Shown here in pieces: positions 41,587 to 51,681 of a DNA stretch of 64,000 nt; positions within the stretch are counted from its first letter, which is position 1; each line of letters opens with the position of its first letter. The notes beneath the pieces are model-generated. The model was not told the origin of the DNA. It ran no database searches and was given only the letters and a program-made list of their open reading frames with translations. The translations under genes were made by a program, and so were the position numbers. The stretch lies in assembly GCF_017776525.1 (NCBI RefSeq), contig NZ_JACVEW010000015.1, positions 24,144 through 88,143 on the forward strand, given 5' to 3'. The stretch is from Marinobacterium alkalitolerans (GTDB lineage: Bacteria; Pseudomonadota; Gammaproteobacteria; Pseudomonadales; Balneatricaceae).

Positions 41587-42368
41587 CAGTTTGCCTGTGC
41601 GCGGTTGAACAGTCGGTAGAAGTTTTCAGTGGTCTGCTCGGCAACCTGTTCAACGGGAATGCCCTTGAGCTCTGCCACGCACTCGGCCACTTCTGCCACG
41701 TAGGCCGGCTGATTCTGCTTGCCGCGATACGGTACAGGCGCCAGATACGGTGAGTCGGTCTCAACCAGAATCCGGTCCATGGGGACGGCTTTGACGACGT
41801 CTCGCAGCTCGGCGGCATTGCGGAAGGTGATGATACCTGAGAAGGAGATCATGTAGCCCATATCCAGTGCAGACAGCGCCATTTCACGGGATTCGGTAAA
41901 ACAGTGCAGAACGCCGGCCGAGTCCGCATTGCCATGCGCCTTGATCAGGTCCAGCGTATCCTGGCGCGCGTCACGGGTATGCACAATCACCGGCAAGCCC
42001 AGTTCACCGGCCAGCTTCAGGTGCCCGGCAAAGCTTTCCTGTTGCTGGTCGATGGTATCCTGAGTGTAGTGGTAGTCTAGGCCGGTTTCACCCAGTGCGA
42101 TGATTCGCGGGTCTTCAGCGAGTGACTTCAGTCGATCCGCGTCAAACGGGCTTTCTTCTACATGGAGCGGATGAATGCCGGCAGAAAACCAGACATCGTC
42201 GAACTCGCGAGCAGCTTCATACATGCTGTCGAAACGGTTCAGGTCGACACAGACGCACAGCATCTTGCCGATATCACGTGCCTTGGCGGCATCAATCACG
42301 TTCTTGAGCTGGCCATCGTGCTTGTCCAGCTTGAGCATATCCAGATGGCAATGAGAGTCTACTAACAT
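41586..42368 (-). CDS. TatD-family metal-dependent hydrolase (YcfH type)
   Basis: 260 residues from ATG 42368, with AGAGG eight bases upstream. Metal-binding set: DSHCHL at residues 4-9, GETGLDYHY, IVHTRDA, HCFTES and ETDSPYLAP. Usual position after holB-pilZ, as for ycfH in E. coli and its Pseudomonas counterpart. TatD proteins are 3'-5' DNA exonucleases in some cases; the YcfH substrate is not settled. Confidence 0.92.
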   Translation of the reverse strand: MLVDSHCHLDMLKLDKHDGQLKNVIDAAKARDIGKMLCVCVDLNRFDSMYEAAREFDDVWFSAGIHPLHVEESPFDADRLKSLAEDPRIIALGETGLDYHYTQDTIDQQQESFAGHLKLAGELGLPVIVHTRDARQDTLDLIKAHGNADSAGVLHCFTESREMALSALDMGYMISFSGIITFRNAAELRDVVKAVPMDRILVETDSPYLAPVPYRGKQNQPAYVAEVAECVAELKGIPVEQVAEQTTENFYRLFNRAQAN

Positions 42369-42381
42369 CGAGCCTCTATCT

Positions 42382-42732
42382 TTACAGTGTGTTGGTACGG
42401 CGTCCACTGGAGGACATGCCGGCCAGATAGGTTTCTATTTTGTTGACCAGGGAAGAGTCGTCACTGGAAAGCTGAATGCCGATACCCGGCACACGGCCGC
42501 CCTGCGCCGCCTTGGGCGTGACCCATACCACCTTGCCGGTCACTGGTATCTTGTCGGGTTCTTCCATCAGCATCAGCAGCATGAAAACCTCTTCACCCAG
42601 CTGATAGGTACGTGTCGTCGGTATAAACAGCCCACCGTTGGTTACAAAGGGCATGTAAGCCTTGTACAGGCTTTCCTTGTTGTCGATATTGAGTGACAAA
42701 ATACCGTGGCTGATCCGCGGAATAATGGCCAT
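42382..42732 (-). CDS. pilZ: PilZ domain protein (type IV pilus PilZ type)
   Basis: 116 residues. Core ESLYKAYMPFVTNGGLFIPT, YQLGEEVFMLLMLMEEPDK and GKVVWVTPKAAQGG, matching Pseudomonas PilZ. It lacks the RXXXR and (D/N)XSXXG residues that bind c-di-GMP, as in canonical PilZ, which works instead through pilus-assembly partners. Position between holB and tatD is conserved. It is separated from the TatD-like gene by 13 bases. Confidence 0.9.
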   Translation of the reverse strand: MAIIPRISHGILSLNIDNKESLYKAYMPFVTNGGLFIPTTRTYQLGEEVFMLLMLMEEPDKIPVTGKVVWVTPKAAQGGRVPGIGIQLSSDDSSLVNKIETYLAGMSSSGRRTNTL

Positions 42733-42750
42733 GGTTCAACGTTCCTCTGT

Positions 42751-43743
42751 TTATCGGATCAGGGCTGACCATTGCTGCAGCAACGTCTCCAGCAACAGTT
42801 GGCGATTCGGGTTCTGCCGCAACATGAGACTAACCCGCTCTTCCTGTATACGATCCGACATCTGGAAAATTTTAACGCGGCTACCCTGTTTGGCAACGGC
42901 TTCCAGCATGCGTTTCATGTCGCGGTTAACCCGCGGCTGGTCACTGTGTGTCATCTGCATCCGGATCACGTCGTTAAGCAGACTGGCCAGCCAGTCCAGA
43001 CAGTTTAGCAGATCACATTTGGTCAGTTTAGTCGCCAGTTCAGAGGCACTGACACGGTCGCGCAACAGATCAGCCAGCCCCGTCAACAGCTGTTTGCGCT
43101 GATCCATGGCATCCCCCTGATAAAGGTCCCGTGCGCGAAGCGGTGCGCCATGTGCGATCGCCAACAGCTGCTCGGACTTTTCCTGGGGCAACCCCAGCGC
43201 AGTCGATAGCCAGGCAATGGCATCGGGCGCTGGCGGTACGGCAAAATCGATCCGCTGACACCGGCTGCGGATGGTCGGCATAAGCTGCCCGGGCTGGTGG
43301 CTGATCAATACCAGCAGCGTATCCTCTCCCGGTTCTTCCAGTATTTTCAGCAGCGCATTCGCTGAAGAGGTGTTCAGAGACTCCGCGGGCTCAAGTACGA
43401 CAACTCGATAGCCGCCCTGCTGGGCGGTACTGTGAAGGTGGTCGATCAGCTCTCGCACCTGGTCAACCTTGATCGGCTTACCCGGCCCTTCAGGGCTGAC
43501 CTGAATGAAATCCGGGTGCGAGCCTGCCTGTCTCAATTCGCAGCTGTGACACCGGCCGCAGGGCTGACCATTGGCTGGCGCCTGACACAGAAGGTAGTTG
43601 CCCAGAGTTGTCGCAAAGTCCTGTTTGCCGATACCGGCGGGGCCCGCCAGCAATAGTGCATGAGGCAGCCGGCCGCCACTGCACTGTTCAACCATGTGTG
43701 CCCAGCGGGATTCGAACCAGGGGTAGTGCAGAGCCTGACTCAT
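42751..43743 (-). CDS. holB: DNA polymerase III subunit delta'
   Basis: 330 residues. The degenerate P-loop [10 protein letters not shown] is at 34-43, zinc cysteines Cys53, 62, 65 and 68 ([16 protein letters not shown]), and clamp-loader core [20 protein letters not shown] and SRCQRIDF. It is the stator of the clamp loader. The ATG overlaps the tmk stop by four bases. Confidence 0.94.
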   Translation of the reverse strand: MSQALHYPWFESRWAHMVEQCSGGRLPHALLLAGPAGIGKQDFATTLGNYLLCQAPANGQPCGRCHSCELRQAGSHPDFIQVSPEGPGKPIKVDQVRELIDHLHSTAQQGGYRVVVLEPAESLNTSSANALLKILEEPGEDTLLVLISHQPGQLMPTIRSRCQRIDFAVPPAPDAIAWLSTALGLPQEKSEQLLAIAHGAPLRARDLYQGDAMDQRKQLLTGLADLLRDRVSASELATKLTKCDLLNCLDWLASLLNDVIRMQMTHSDQPRVNRDMKRMLEAVAKQGSRVKIFQMSDRIQEERVSLMLRQNPNRQLLLETLLQQWSALIR

Positions 43744-44381
43744 AAGCCGTCCTCGAAGGCTTTCAGCGCTGTTTCAATCTGGTCCTGAACTGCCTCCAGA
43801 GCAGGCGAGGCATCAATGATGGAGAAGCGGTCCGGCTCCTGGCGTGCGCGGCAGAGATATTGCTCGCGCACCGCCTCAAAAAAGGCCAGTTGCTCGGACT
43901 CAAATCGATCAGGTGCGCTGCGCGCACTGGCGCGTGCCATTCCAGTCTCAACCGGTACGTCCAGCAACAGTGTCAGATCCGGTCGCAGGCTTTGCTGGAC
44001 CAGTTGCTCCAGGGCCGTGATTGCCTGCATATCCATTTGGCGACCGCCTCCCTGGTAGGCAAAGGTGGCATCAGTAAAACGGTCGCACAACACCCACTTA
44101 CCGGCTTCAAGCGCCGGTCGAATGACTTGATCGATATGCTGAGCCCGTGCTGCAAATACCAGCAACAGCTCGGTGAGATCCGCCATCGGCTCTGTGCGCG
44201 GTGACAGCAGCATTTCGCGTATCGATTCGGCCAGCGGTGTGCCGCCAGGCTCTCGGGTGCGCACAACGTCATGGCCGCGTGAGCGCAGCCAATTCTCGAT
44301 AAATGCCAGGTTGGTGGTTTTACCCACCCCTTCTCCGCCTTCAACGGTGATGAAACGGCCGATCTGCATGGAGTTACTCAT
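43740..44381 (-). CDS. tmk: Thymidylate kinase
   Basis: 213 residues. P-loop [10 protein letters not shown] at 14-23, DR(Y/F) motif [17 protein letters not shown], and lid region [13 protein letters not shown]. It phosphorylates dTMP to dTDP. It overlaps mltG by eight bases and holB by four in the mltG-tmk-holB order common to gammaproteobacteria. Confidence 0.95.
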   Translation of the reverse strand: MSNSMQIGRFITVEGGEGVGKTTNLAFIENWLRSRGHDVVRTREPGGTPLAESIREMLLSPRTEPMADLTELLLVFAARAQHIDQVIRPALEAGKWVLCDRFTDATFAYQGGGRQMDMQAITALEQLVQQSLRPDLTLLLDVPVETGMARASARSAPDRFESEQLAFFEAVREQYLCRARQEPDRFSIIDASPALEAVQDQIETALKAFEDGL

Positions 44382-45408
44382 TAGGTGAAGAACGGTAGTC
44401 TGCGCGCCGGTTCAACTGGTAACGCCGCACGGCGTTGTTGTGTTCGCGCAGGGTGTTGGAAAACTGGTGCGAGCCGTCGCCACGGGCGACAAAATAAAGT
44501 GCCTTGCCTTCCGCCGGATGAAGAGCTGCTTCAATCGCCTCACGCCCTACCAGCGCAATGGGCGTTGGCGGCAGGCCGTCAATGGTATAGGTATTCCAGG
44601 GCGTATGCCGCTTCAAATCAGCGCGCGTAATGTTGCCCTGGTACCGGTCGCCCATGCCATAGATCACGGTAGGGTCAGTTTGCAGCCGCATCCCCTTCTC
44701 CAGGCGGCGAACAAACACCCCCGCAATCTCGTTTCGCTCGGAGGGAACGCCGGTTTCCTTTTCGATGATTGAGGCCATGATCAGAGCCTCATACGGTGAC
44801 TGGTAAGGCAATTTCGGCTTGCGCTCCGCCCATTCGGCCTCCAGAACGGCGTTGAGATCTTCATGGGCGCGCTTTAATACGCTCAGGTCAGAGGCTCCCC
44901 GCTCGAACTGGTAGGTCTCTGCCAGGAACAGGCCTTCGGCGGCCTTGTGCTCAATGCCCAGCCGCTCCAGAATCTGCTGCTCGCTCAGGTCAGTCGTCTG
45001 GTGCTTGAGCCGGTCATCTGCCAGCAATCGCTCATGCAGCTCCCGGAAGGTCATCCCTTCCACCAGAGTGAACTGATGGCTGACAGTATCCCCCTTCACG
45101 ACACGCTCCAGCAGCGACCGCAGTGTCATGCCGGGCTCCACCCGGTACTCGCCTGCCTTGATATGGGTAATAGACGGGTTCAGGCGCGCTTCAATCTTCA
45201 ACCAAAGCGGATCTTCAACCAGTGACAGCTCAACCAGCTGATCCACAAAACGGGGATACCAGGTGCCTTTTTCAACGTGCAGTTCAAAGGGGGCATCGAT
45301 TGGCAGTTGCGCCTGCATTTTTTCCTGCTGCGCACGGTAGCCCATCCAGCCGATACCGGCGACCAGAACAGCCAATACGCACACCAGGAGCAGCAGCTTT
45401 TTAATCAT
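44374..45408 (-). CDS. mltG: Endolytic murein transglycosylase MltG
   Basis: 344 residues. One N-terminal membrane helix ([17 protein letters not shown]), a LysM-like region, then the YceG catalytic domain with the glutamate in [13 protein letters not shown] and [12 protein letters not shown], ending [13 protein letters not shown]. It cuts nascent glycan strands and sets their length at the inner membrane. It overlaps pabC by four bases and tmk by eight. Confidence 0.94.
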   Translation of the reverse strand: MIKKLLLLVCVLAVLVAGIGWMGYRAQQEKMQAQLPIDAPFELHVEKGTWYPRFVDQLVELSLVEDPLWLKIEARLNPSITHIKAGEYRVEPGMTLRSLLERVVKGDTVSHQFTLVEGMTFRELHERLLADDRLKHQTTDLSEQQILERLGIEHKAAEGLFLAETYQFERGASDLSVLKRAHEDLNAVLEAEWAERKPKLPYQSPYEALIMASIIEKETGVPSERNEIAGVFVRRLEKGMRLQTDPTVIYGMGDRYQGNITRADLKRHTPWNTYTIDGLPPTPIALVGREAIEAALHPAEGKALYFVARGDGSHQFSNTLREHNNAVRRYQLNRRADYRSSPNE

Positions 45409-46238
45409 GTTTCCTTCCGTTGCAGCTGCAATGATTGCAGGTAACGTGTTGTATCTCCGAGGTTAAATGTCAGGTCTTCCAGCCTGATGATGGGCCAGAT
45501 GCCAATCAGGCTGTTGCACAAGAACAGCTCGCTTGCGGCTTCAACCTGTTGCGGGGAGTACTGCCCGACCTCGACCTTCAGTCCGGCCTGACGGGCCGCA
45601 CGGATAATCTCGTTGCGCATGATACCATCGATACCCGCCTGCGACAGGTCAGGCGTATGCAGTACCGAGCCTGACACCATGAACAGGTTGCTCATCGTCC
45701 CTTCGACAACGTAGCCACGGGTGTCACACACGAGGCCTTCACGAATCCGAGGGTCATGCCATTCACTCCGGGCCAGCACTTGCTCCAGACGGTTGAGATG
45801 CTTGATGCCGCTCAAGGCAGGCTGACAGACGAGGCGCGTCTCACACCAGCGTACATTGATACCCTGGTCAGGGTTGTCAGAGTAGTCCGGCAAAGGGGAC
45901 AGGTTCAGTATGCGTGTGGGTGCAGGCGTCTCTGGCGTCGCGTAGCCGCGCCCTCCGCTGCCACAGGTCACCGTTATTTTGAGTACGGCGGAGTCAGATG
46001 GACGCTTCAGTACCTGCAGGTCTTCCAGCAACTGCTGGCGCAGGCCCGCAGCGGGGATATTGAGTCGTGCGCAGCCCTGTTCAAGGCGGGTCAGGTGCGC
46101 ATCCAGCAGGCAGGGAATGCCCTGGTACACCAGGATAGTTTCAAAAACGCCCTGGCCATAGGCCAGCCCACGGTCCGTTATCGAGACCGTTGTGGCGGGC
46201 TGACCGTTGACCAGACACTGATTCTGCATAAGAGGCAT
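45405..46238 (-). CDS. pabC: Aminodeoxychorismate lyase
   Basis: 277 residues from ATG 46238; GTG 46262 would add eight residues, and AGGAGG lies between them, about 12 bases before the ATG. Class IV PLP fold with DRGLAYGQGVFETI, PLP lysine in SGIKHLNRLEQVLAR and GTMSNLFMV. It releases p-aminobenzoate for folate. It sits between fabF and mltG, its usual place. Confidence 0.92.
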   Translation of the reverse strand: MPLMQNQCLVNGQPATTVSITDRGLAYGQGVFETILVYQGIPCLLDAHLTRLEQGCARLNIPAAGLRQQLLEDLQVLKRPSDSAVLKITVTCGSGGRGYATPETPAPTRILNLSPLPDYSDNPDQGINVRWCETRLVCQPALSGIKHLNRLEQVLARSEWHDPRIREGLVCDTRGYVVEGTMSNLFMVSGSVLHTPDLSQAGIDGIMRNEIIRAARQAGLKVEVGQYSPQQVEAASELFLCNSLIGIWPIIRLEDLTFNLGDTTRYLQSLQLQRKET

Positions 46239-46262
46239 GGAGAAGGAAGGCTCCTCCTGCAC

Positions 46263-47501
46263 TTAAATGCGATTGAAAATCAGCGTTCCGTTGGTGCCGC
46301 CAAAACCAAAGGAGTTGGACATGGCTGCATCAATGGTGCACTCCTGAGCGGTATGGGCGACATAGTTCAGGTCGCAACCGTCAGAGGGGTTGTCCAGGTT
46401 GATGGTTGGTGGCGCTACCTGGTCACGCAGTGCCAGCACGCAGAATGCGGCTTCGACTGCACCCGCTGCACCCAGAAGATGACCTATCATCGACTTGGTT
46501 GAACTCATGCGTACCTGCTCGGCAGCCGAGCCCAGCACGCGTTTGGCTGCGTTGGATTCGGCAATGTCCCCCGCCGGCGTGGAGGTGCCATGCGCATTGA
46601 TGTAGTGGATACGCCCGGTATCGATGGCGGCATCGTTCACTGCGTTTTGCATCGACAGTGCGGCGCCGGCACCGTCTTCAGGCGGAGCCGTCATATGGAA
46701 GGCGTCATCCGACATGCCAAAGCCGGACAGCTCACAGTAGATGTGGGCACCACGTGCTTTCGCGTGTTCGTATTCTTCAAGGATCAGCACCCCTGCCCCG
46801 TCGCCCAGCACAAAGCCGTCACGATCACGATCCCAGGGGCGGCTGGCCGCTGTCGGGTCGTCATTTCGTGTTGAGAGTGCACGCGCAGCGGAGAATCCGG
46901 CCAGACCCAGTGGGGTAGTAGCCATTTCGGCACCGCCTGCCACCATCACATCCGCATCGCCATACTGGATCATGCGCATGGCATGGCCAATGTTATGGGT
47001 GCCACTGGTGCATGCGGTGGTAATTGCGATATTGGGCCCGCGCAGACCGTATTTGATCGCCACGTTGCCGGAGATCATGTTGATGATGCTGCCAGGCACG
47101 AAGAAAGGAGATACTCGACGCGGCCCTGTATTGTTCAGGGTGTCGTGAGTTTTCTCGATCATGGGCAAACCGCCAATGCCTGAGCCGATGGCGCAGCCAA
47201 TGCGGTGAGCGTTGGAGTCGTTTGCTTCAATGCCGGAATCTTCAATTGCCTGAGCGGCTGCCACCATTCCGTACTGAATGAACAAGTCCATTTTGCGTGC
47301 TTCTTTGGCACTCATGTATTGGTCAAGGTCGAAGTCCTTGACCGATGCAGAGAAGCGCGTTCCGAACTGTGAGGCATCAAAGAAATCGATGGGGGCAGCG
47401 CCGCTTTTACCGGCAAGGATATTGTCCCAGGTGTCCTTCACGGCATTGCCCACGGGTGTAAGCAAACCCAGTCCGGTAACAACCACTCTTCTGCGAGACA
47501 T
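46263..47501 (-). CDS. fabF: 3-oxoacyl-[acyl-carrier-protein] synthase II
   Basis: 412 residues. Catalytic Cys164 ([10 protein letters not shown]), His in [11 protein letters not shown] and His in [11 protein letters not shown]. It elongates acyl-ACP, including the unsaturated C16 to C18 step. It is separated from acpP by a terminator-like hairpin, so its own level may be set below that of acpP by partial read-through. Confidence 0.96.
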   Translation of the reverse strand: MSRRRVVVTGLGLLTPVGNAVKDTWDNILAGKSGAAPIDFFDASQFGTRFSASVKDFDLDQYMSAKEARKMDLFIQYGMVAAAQAIEDSGIEANDSNAHRIGCAIGSGIGGLPMIEKTHDTLNNTGPRRVSPFFVPGSIINMISGNVAIKYGLRGPNIAITTACTSGTHNIGHAMRMIQYGDADVMVAGGAEMATTPLGLAGFSAARALSTRNDDPTAASRPWDRDRDGFVLGDGAGVLILEEYEHAKARGAHIYCELSGFGMSDDAFHMTAPPEDGAGAALSMQNAVNDAAIDTGRIHYINAHGTSTPAGDIAESNAAKRVLGSAAEQVRMSSTKSMIGHLLGAAGAVEAAFCVLALRDQVAPPTINLDNPSDGCDLNYVAHTAQECTIDAAMSNSFGFGGTNGTLIFNRI

Positions 47502-47533
47502 CCTAATCCTCCAGTCTAGAGGCCTGATAAAAG

Positions 47534-47570
47534 AAAAGCCGCACTATATTCGCATATAGATGCGGCTTTT
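47534..47570. terminator. Strong hairpin between acpP and fabF
   Basis: AAAAGCCGCA (47534-47543) pairs with TGCGGCTTTT (47561-47570), with an inner CTATAT/ATATAG stem. On the minus strand the stem ends in GGCTTTT and is followed by CTTTTATC, so it probably terminates most acpP transcripts. Confidence 0.85.
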
Positions 47571-47592
47571 CGACTAATTCTGTCGTGATTGA

Positions 47593-47826
47593 TTACTGAT
47601 GAGCGTTGATGTAATCGATCGCGAGCTGAACGGTGGTGATTTTTTCAGCTTCTTCGTCAGGAATTTCGGTTTCGAATTCCTCTTCCAGCGCCATAACCAG
47701 CTCAACAGTGTCCAGGGAGTCAGCGCCCAGGTCTTCGACGAAGGAAGCAGAGTTAACAACTTCTTCTTCTTTTACGCCCAGCTGTTCAGCGATGATCTTC
47801 TTTACGCGCTCTTCAATGTTACTCAT
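47593..47826 (-). CDS. acpP: Acyl carrier protein
   Basis: 77 residues from ATG 47826, with AGGAAGAG upstream. Phosphopantetheine attachment Ser37 lies in [12 protein letters not shown]. Highly acidic, with the usual AcpP ends ([25 protein letters not shown]). Codon use looks optimised, as expected for a very abundant protein. A 180-base gap to fabG may hold its own promoter. Confidence 0.98.
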   Translation of the reverse strand: MSNIEERVKKIIAEQLGVKEEEVVNSASFVEDLGADSLDTVELVMALEEEFETEIPDEEAEKITTVQLAIDYINAHQ

Positions 47827-48006
47827 ATCTCTTCCTATTATCTTCTCAGTACCATCACATCGCAGGATGCGAGATGGAATTTTAGAAAACCCATTACGCT
47901 CTGGCAACAAGTGTGACGGTTGGAATTTTATCTCCGTCAACTGACGGCCAATTATCAACAAAACGGCGAAAAAAACAAATTTTCTTTCGCCGGATTTTGT
48001 CCTTGA

Positions 48007-48750
48007 TCAGGACATGTACATGCCACCGTTCACGTGAATGGTATCACCGGTCACGTAGGCACCACCATCACTGGCCAGAAAACCGACCACAGCAGCCACT
48101 TCTTCCGGCTGACCCAGGCGGCTCATCGGAATCTGAGACTGCAGGTTCTGCTTGTGCTCATCGGCCAGACCGGAGGTCATATCCGTATCGATAAAGCCGG
48201 GAGCAACACAGTTTACGGTAATGTTGCGCGAGCCCACTTCACGCGCCAGAGCGCGAGTGAAGCCTTCCATGCCGGATTTGGCAGCAGCATAGTTGGTCTG
48301 ACCGGCGTTACCCATGGACGCCACAACGGAGCTGACACTGATGATACGACCCCAGCGCGCCTTGGTCATGCCGCGCAGACAGCCCTTCACGAGGCGGTAG
48401 ATCGAGTTCAGGTTGGTATTGATCACACCATCCCACTCATCATCCTTCATGCGCATCAGGATATTGTCTTTGGTGATACCGGCATTGTTCACCAGGATTT
48501 CGACAGTGCCATAGTCGGACTGGATCTGCTTGAGCACCGCTTCGACGGACGCGGCGTCCGCAACATCCAGCACCAGGCCTGTACCCTTGTTACCGGCCTC
48601 AGCCAGGTAAGAGGAAATGGTTTCGGCTCCCTTCTCACTGGTCGCTGTACCGATAACGACAGCCCCCTGCTGCGCCAGATTGGACGCAATCGCTTTACCA
48701 ATGCCTCGGGTTGCACCGGTGACCAGCGCAACTTTGCCTTCAATACTCAT
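48007..48750 (-). CDS. fabG: 3-oxoacyl-[acyl-carrier-protein] reductase
   Basis: 247 residues. NADPH motif TGATRGIGKA at 11-20, NNAGITKDN, catalytic Ser in ISVSSVV, Tyr-Lys in NYAAAKSG and the ending YVTGDTIHVNGGMYM. It reduces beta-ketoacyl-ACP in fatty-acid synthesis. It lies between fabD (27-base gap) and acpP. Confidence 0.96.
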   Translation of the reverse strand: MSIEGKVALVTGATRGIGKAIASNLAQQGAVVIGTATSEKGAETISSYLAEAGNKGTGLVLDVADAASVEAVLKQIQSDYGTVEILVNNAGITKDNILMRMKDDEWDGVINTNLNSIYRLVKGCLRGMTKARWGRIISVSSVVASMGNAGQTNYAAAKSGMEGFTRALAREVGSRNITVNCVAPGFIDTDMTSGLADEHKQNLQSQIPMSRLGQPEEVAAVVGFLASDGGAYVTGDTIHVNGGMYMS

Positions 48751-48777
48751 GAAAGTCTTCCTAACATCCTGAAAAAT

Positions 48778-49707
48778 TTAACCGAGCGCTTTTTCCAGCC
48801 CGGCCGGTTCGCTGATGGAAATTCCCGTCAGGGAACGGTCAATCTTCTTGTTCAATCCGGTCAACACCTTGCCGGGACCACATTCCAGAAGGGTCTCGAC
48901 CCCCTGTCCAGACATCTGCTGGACACAGCGCGTCCAGAGCACCGGGCTGTAAAGCTGAGCAACCAGATTCTGCTTCAGTGTTTCCAGATCCTGCGCCACC
49001 TCGGCGGACACATTCTGCACCACCGGGATAGACGGCATGTTCAGCTCTACATCAGCCAGGGCTGCCTGCAGCCGCTCTGCTGCTGGCTTCATCAAGGCAC
49101 AGTGAGACGGCACGCTGACAGGCAGAGGTACCGCACGCTTGGCGCCGGCCGCCTTACAGGCCTCAATGGCACGATCAACGGCAGCCTTCTCACCCGCGAT
49201 CACAACCTGACCGGGGCAATTATAGTTGACGGGTGACACCACTGCCCCCTCAGCGGCCGAGGCACAAGCATCCTCGATCGCATCATCGGCAAGCCCAAGG
49301 ATGGCCGCCATGGCACCGGTACCTGCCGGAACGGCGGCCTGCATGGCTTCACCGCGCAGTTTAACCAGTTTAACGCCATCAGACAGTGACATGGCACCGG
49401 CACATACCAGTGCAGTATATTCGCCCAGGCTGTGACCGGACATCATGGCAGGTGCGTCGCCACCCTGCTCCTGCCACAGGCGCCACAGAGCAACCCCTGC
49501 GGTCAGCAGCGCCGGCTGGGTGTTCTCCGTGCTGTTGAGAGCCTCTTCAGGGCCTTCCTGACACATCGTCCAAAGATCAAAGCCGAGGGCTTCGGACGCT
49601 TCCGCGAAGGTCTGCTGAATTACCGGATGCTCGGCGGCCAGTTCTGCCAGCATGCCAAGCTGCTGAGAACCCTGACCAGGAAAAACGAAAGCAAGCGTCT
49701 GCGACAT
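48778..49707 (-). CDS. fabD: Malonyl-CoA--ACP transacylase
   Basis: 309 residues. GQGSQ at 11-15, nucleophile Ser93 in SGHSLGEYTAL and His in VPSHCALM. It loads malonate onto ACP. In this window it directly follows plsX; fabH, which lies between them in E. coli, is absent here. Confidence 0.95.
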   Translation of the reverse strand: MSQTLAFVFPGQGSQQLGMLAELAAEHPVIQQTFAEASEALGFDLWTMCQEGPEEALNSTENTQPALLTAGVALWRLWQEQGGDAPAMMSGHSLGEYTALVCAGAMSLSDGVKLVKLRGEAMQAAVPAGTGAMAAILGLADDAIEDACASAAEGAVVSPVNYNCPGQVVIAGEKAAVDRAIEACKAAGAKRAVPLPVSVPSHCALMKPAAERLQAALADVELNMPSIPVVQNVSAEVAQDLETLKQNLVAQLYSPVLWTRCVQQMSGQGVETLLECGPGKVLTGLNKKIDRSLTGISISEPAGLEKALG

Positions 49708-49804
49708 GGTTTCCCCATACTGTACGTGTGACTTGTGTACCCGGCACTTGGCTCAGGTTAAAGGCCGCTAGTGTACAACATTGGGAAATAATTAGAATAA
49801 GGGG

Positions 49805-50833
49805 TTAGCGGCGGGACGATGAGAGATGGCGCTCGAGATGCTCGCTGATGAGCGCCGGGATATTCATTTCGGCTTCGCTGATCGCCTGATCAATGGCGTG
49901 TGAGAAACAGCTTTGAGTGGCGCTGCCATGGCTTTTCACGACGATTCCCTGCAGGCCCAGCATGCTGGCACCATTGCGTCGTCCCGGATCCAGTTGCTCC
50001 TGCAGCTCTTGCAATATGGGACGTGCGAGCACAGCCAGCAGGCGCCGGTAGAGGTTGCGGGTGAAGCTTTGGCGAACCTTGCGGCCGATAAGACGCGCCA
50101 GGCCTTCGCTGCTCTTCAGGGAGATGTTGCCGACAAAGCCATCACAGACGATCAAGTCGGCCTTTCCTGCGAATACGCCATCCCCTTCTACAAACCCGAT
50201 ATAGTTCAATTCAGGCTCTTCAGACAGCAACCGTGAAGCCAGTCGTACCTGCTCATTCCCCTTGATCTCTTCTGCACCGATATTCAGCAGCCCTACTCGG
50301 GGGTGCTCAATTCTTTCGACAGCCTGCAACATCACGGACCCCATGATGGCAAATTGCAGCAGATGCTCGGACGAGCAGTCCACATTGGCCCCCAGGTCCA
50401 GCATATAGGCGTGGCCGTTGAGGGTCGGAATGGCTGAGGTAATGGCGGGTCGATCGATACCGGGGAGTGTCTGCAGGATGCAGCGTCCCATGGCCATGAG
50501 CGCACCGGTATTACCCGCACTGACACAGGCATCGGCCCGGCCTTCGGCAACCGCCTTTAACGCCATGAACATCGACGAGTCACGACGACGCCGGAGTGCG
50601 AACGAAGGCTTGTCATCCATCGTAACGATGGTTTCAGCATGGATAGGCTGAAGGCGCTGTTTGATGCTGTCGGGGAGTCGAGCGAGGTAGGGCTCAAGAG
50701 AAGACTGCTGTCCGAACAGCAGGATCTGCAGATGGGGGTGGCGCTGCAGGGCCTCGCAGGCGGCAGACACGGTTACGCGGGGACCGTAGTCCCCGCCCAT
50801 CGCGTCAACCGCAATACGATACCCTGCGGTCAA
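49805..50833 (-). CDS. plsX: Phosphate acyltransferase PlsX
   Basis: 342 residues from TTG 50833, the only start that fits the conserved IAVDAMGGDYGP N-terminus. Further family segments are SAGNTGALMAMG, LDLGANVDC, LLNIGAEEIKG and CDGFVGNISLK. It makes acyl-phosphate from acyl-ACP for phospholipid synthesis. The start lies three bases past the rpmF stop (TAAGCTTG), suggesting translational coupling. A 97-base gap separates it from fabD. Confidence 0.94.
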   Translation of the reverse strand: MTAGYRIAVDAMGGDYGPRVTVSAACEALQRHPHLQILLFGQQSSLEPYLARLPDSIKQRLQPIHAETIVTMDDKPSFALRRRRDSSMFMALKAVAEGRADACVSAGNTGALMAMGRCILQTLPGIDRPAITSAIPTLNGHAYMLDLGANVDCSSEHLLQFAIMGSVMLQAVERIEHPRVGLLNIGAEEIKGNEQVRLASRLLSEEPELNYIGFVEGDGVFAGKADLIVCDGFVGNISLKSSEGLARLIGRKVRQSFTRNLYRRLLAVLARPILQELQEQLDPGRRNGASMLGLQGIVVKSHGSATQSCFSHAIDQAISEAEMNIPALISEHLERHLSSSRR

Positions 50834-50835
50834 GC

Positions 50836-51015
50836 TTACTCGTCGCCTTTGGCAACAACCTGACGGCCGCGGTAAAAACCGTCAGCGCTGACGTGGTGAC
50901 GACGGTGGGTTTCACCGGTAGTTGCGTCAACAGACAGAGTCGGGTTGCCCAGCGCATCGTGAGAGCGACGCATATCACGCTTTGAACGGGACTTTTTGTT
51001 CTGCTGTACTGCCAT
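50836..51015 (-). CDS. rpmF: 50S ribosomal protein L32
   Basis: 59 residues from ATG 51015 to TAA at 50836-50838. It begins [20 protein letters not shown], contains [16 protein letters not shown] and ends [13 protein letters not shown], a clear L32. An AGGAGC lies upstream. It sits between yceD and plsX as in most gammaproteobacteria. It lacks the zinc cysteines of the C+ form. Confidence 0.97.
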   Translation of the reverse strand: MAVQQNKKSRSKRDMRRSHDALGNPTLSVDATTGETHRRHHVSADGFYRGRQVVAKGDE

Positions 51016-51032
51016 GGTATCTAGCTCCTGGT

Positions 51033-51557
51033 TTAACTCTTATCGGCCTTTTCTTTAAGCTGGGCCAATACACTGAAGGGGTTGGGTTTATCATCCTGCG
51101 TCCGGGCCGTTTCCGATTCACCGAACGAGGTCTGAATACTGCAGTCATCGTGATACGCAACGAGCGGCAGGCTCAGCATCAGCTCGTCCTCGATGACCGG
51201 TAGCAGTTCAATCTCATCCGTTTCAATGATCAAGGGATCATAGTCACGGGGAAGATGCTTCGCCTGTTCATCCGTCAGCGCCACTGCCAGGTTGAAGTCG
51301 GCTTCAACCTCAACGCTTACGGGCTCGAGGCAACGCTGGCACGTCATGCTGACAGCGCCCTTTGCCTGACCCGTGAGGGTGGACAGGTTCTGTTCATCTT
51401 TCGCAAATTCAATTTCAACAGCAAAACTGCCGCTGTCATTTGCCAGCGCGGATACCAGTCTAGGCATATCAGCGACATTTGCTGTACCAGCAAAAACCGC
51501 TTCGCGCTCGGCTAATTTGCGAGGCTCAATTTTTTTCGGTAATGGACCGTACGACAT
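51033..51557 (-). CDS. yceD: YceD/DUF177 family protein
   Basis: 174 residues. The conserved CXXC is in [15 protein letters not shown]. Acidic central part ([20 protein letters not shown]) and [12 protein letters not shown]. Family members are needed for normal 23S rRNA accumulation. It heads the yceD-rpmF-plsX-fab transcription unit, 17 bases before rpmF, and is divergent from maf. Confidence 0.92.
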   Translation of the reverse strand: MSYGPLPKKIEPRKLAEREAVFAGTANVADMPRLVSALANDSGSFAVEIEFAKDEQNLSTLTGQAKGAVSMTCQRCLEPVSVEVEADFNLAVALTDEQAKHLPRDYDPLIIETDEIELLPVIEDELMLSLPLVAYHDDCSIQTSFGESETARTQDDKPNPFSVLAQLKEKADKS

Positions 51558-51681
51558 AAGCGCGCAATTCTATGGGCAGAACCCCTTGCTGTCAAAGAAA
51601 ATAGGGGTTTATGGAGATTATTAAGGCACCTATTATAACAGCAATTGTTTTGTCCCCATATTATTATCACAAGGAGTGGTC

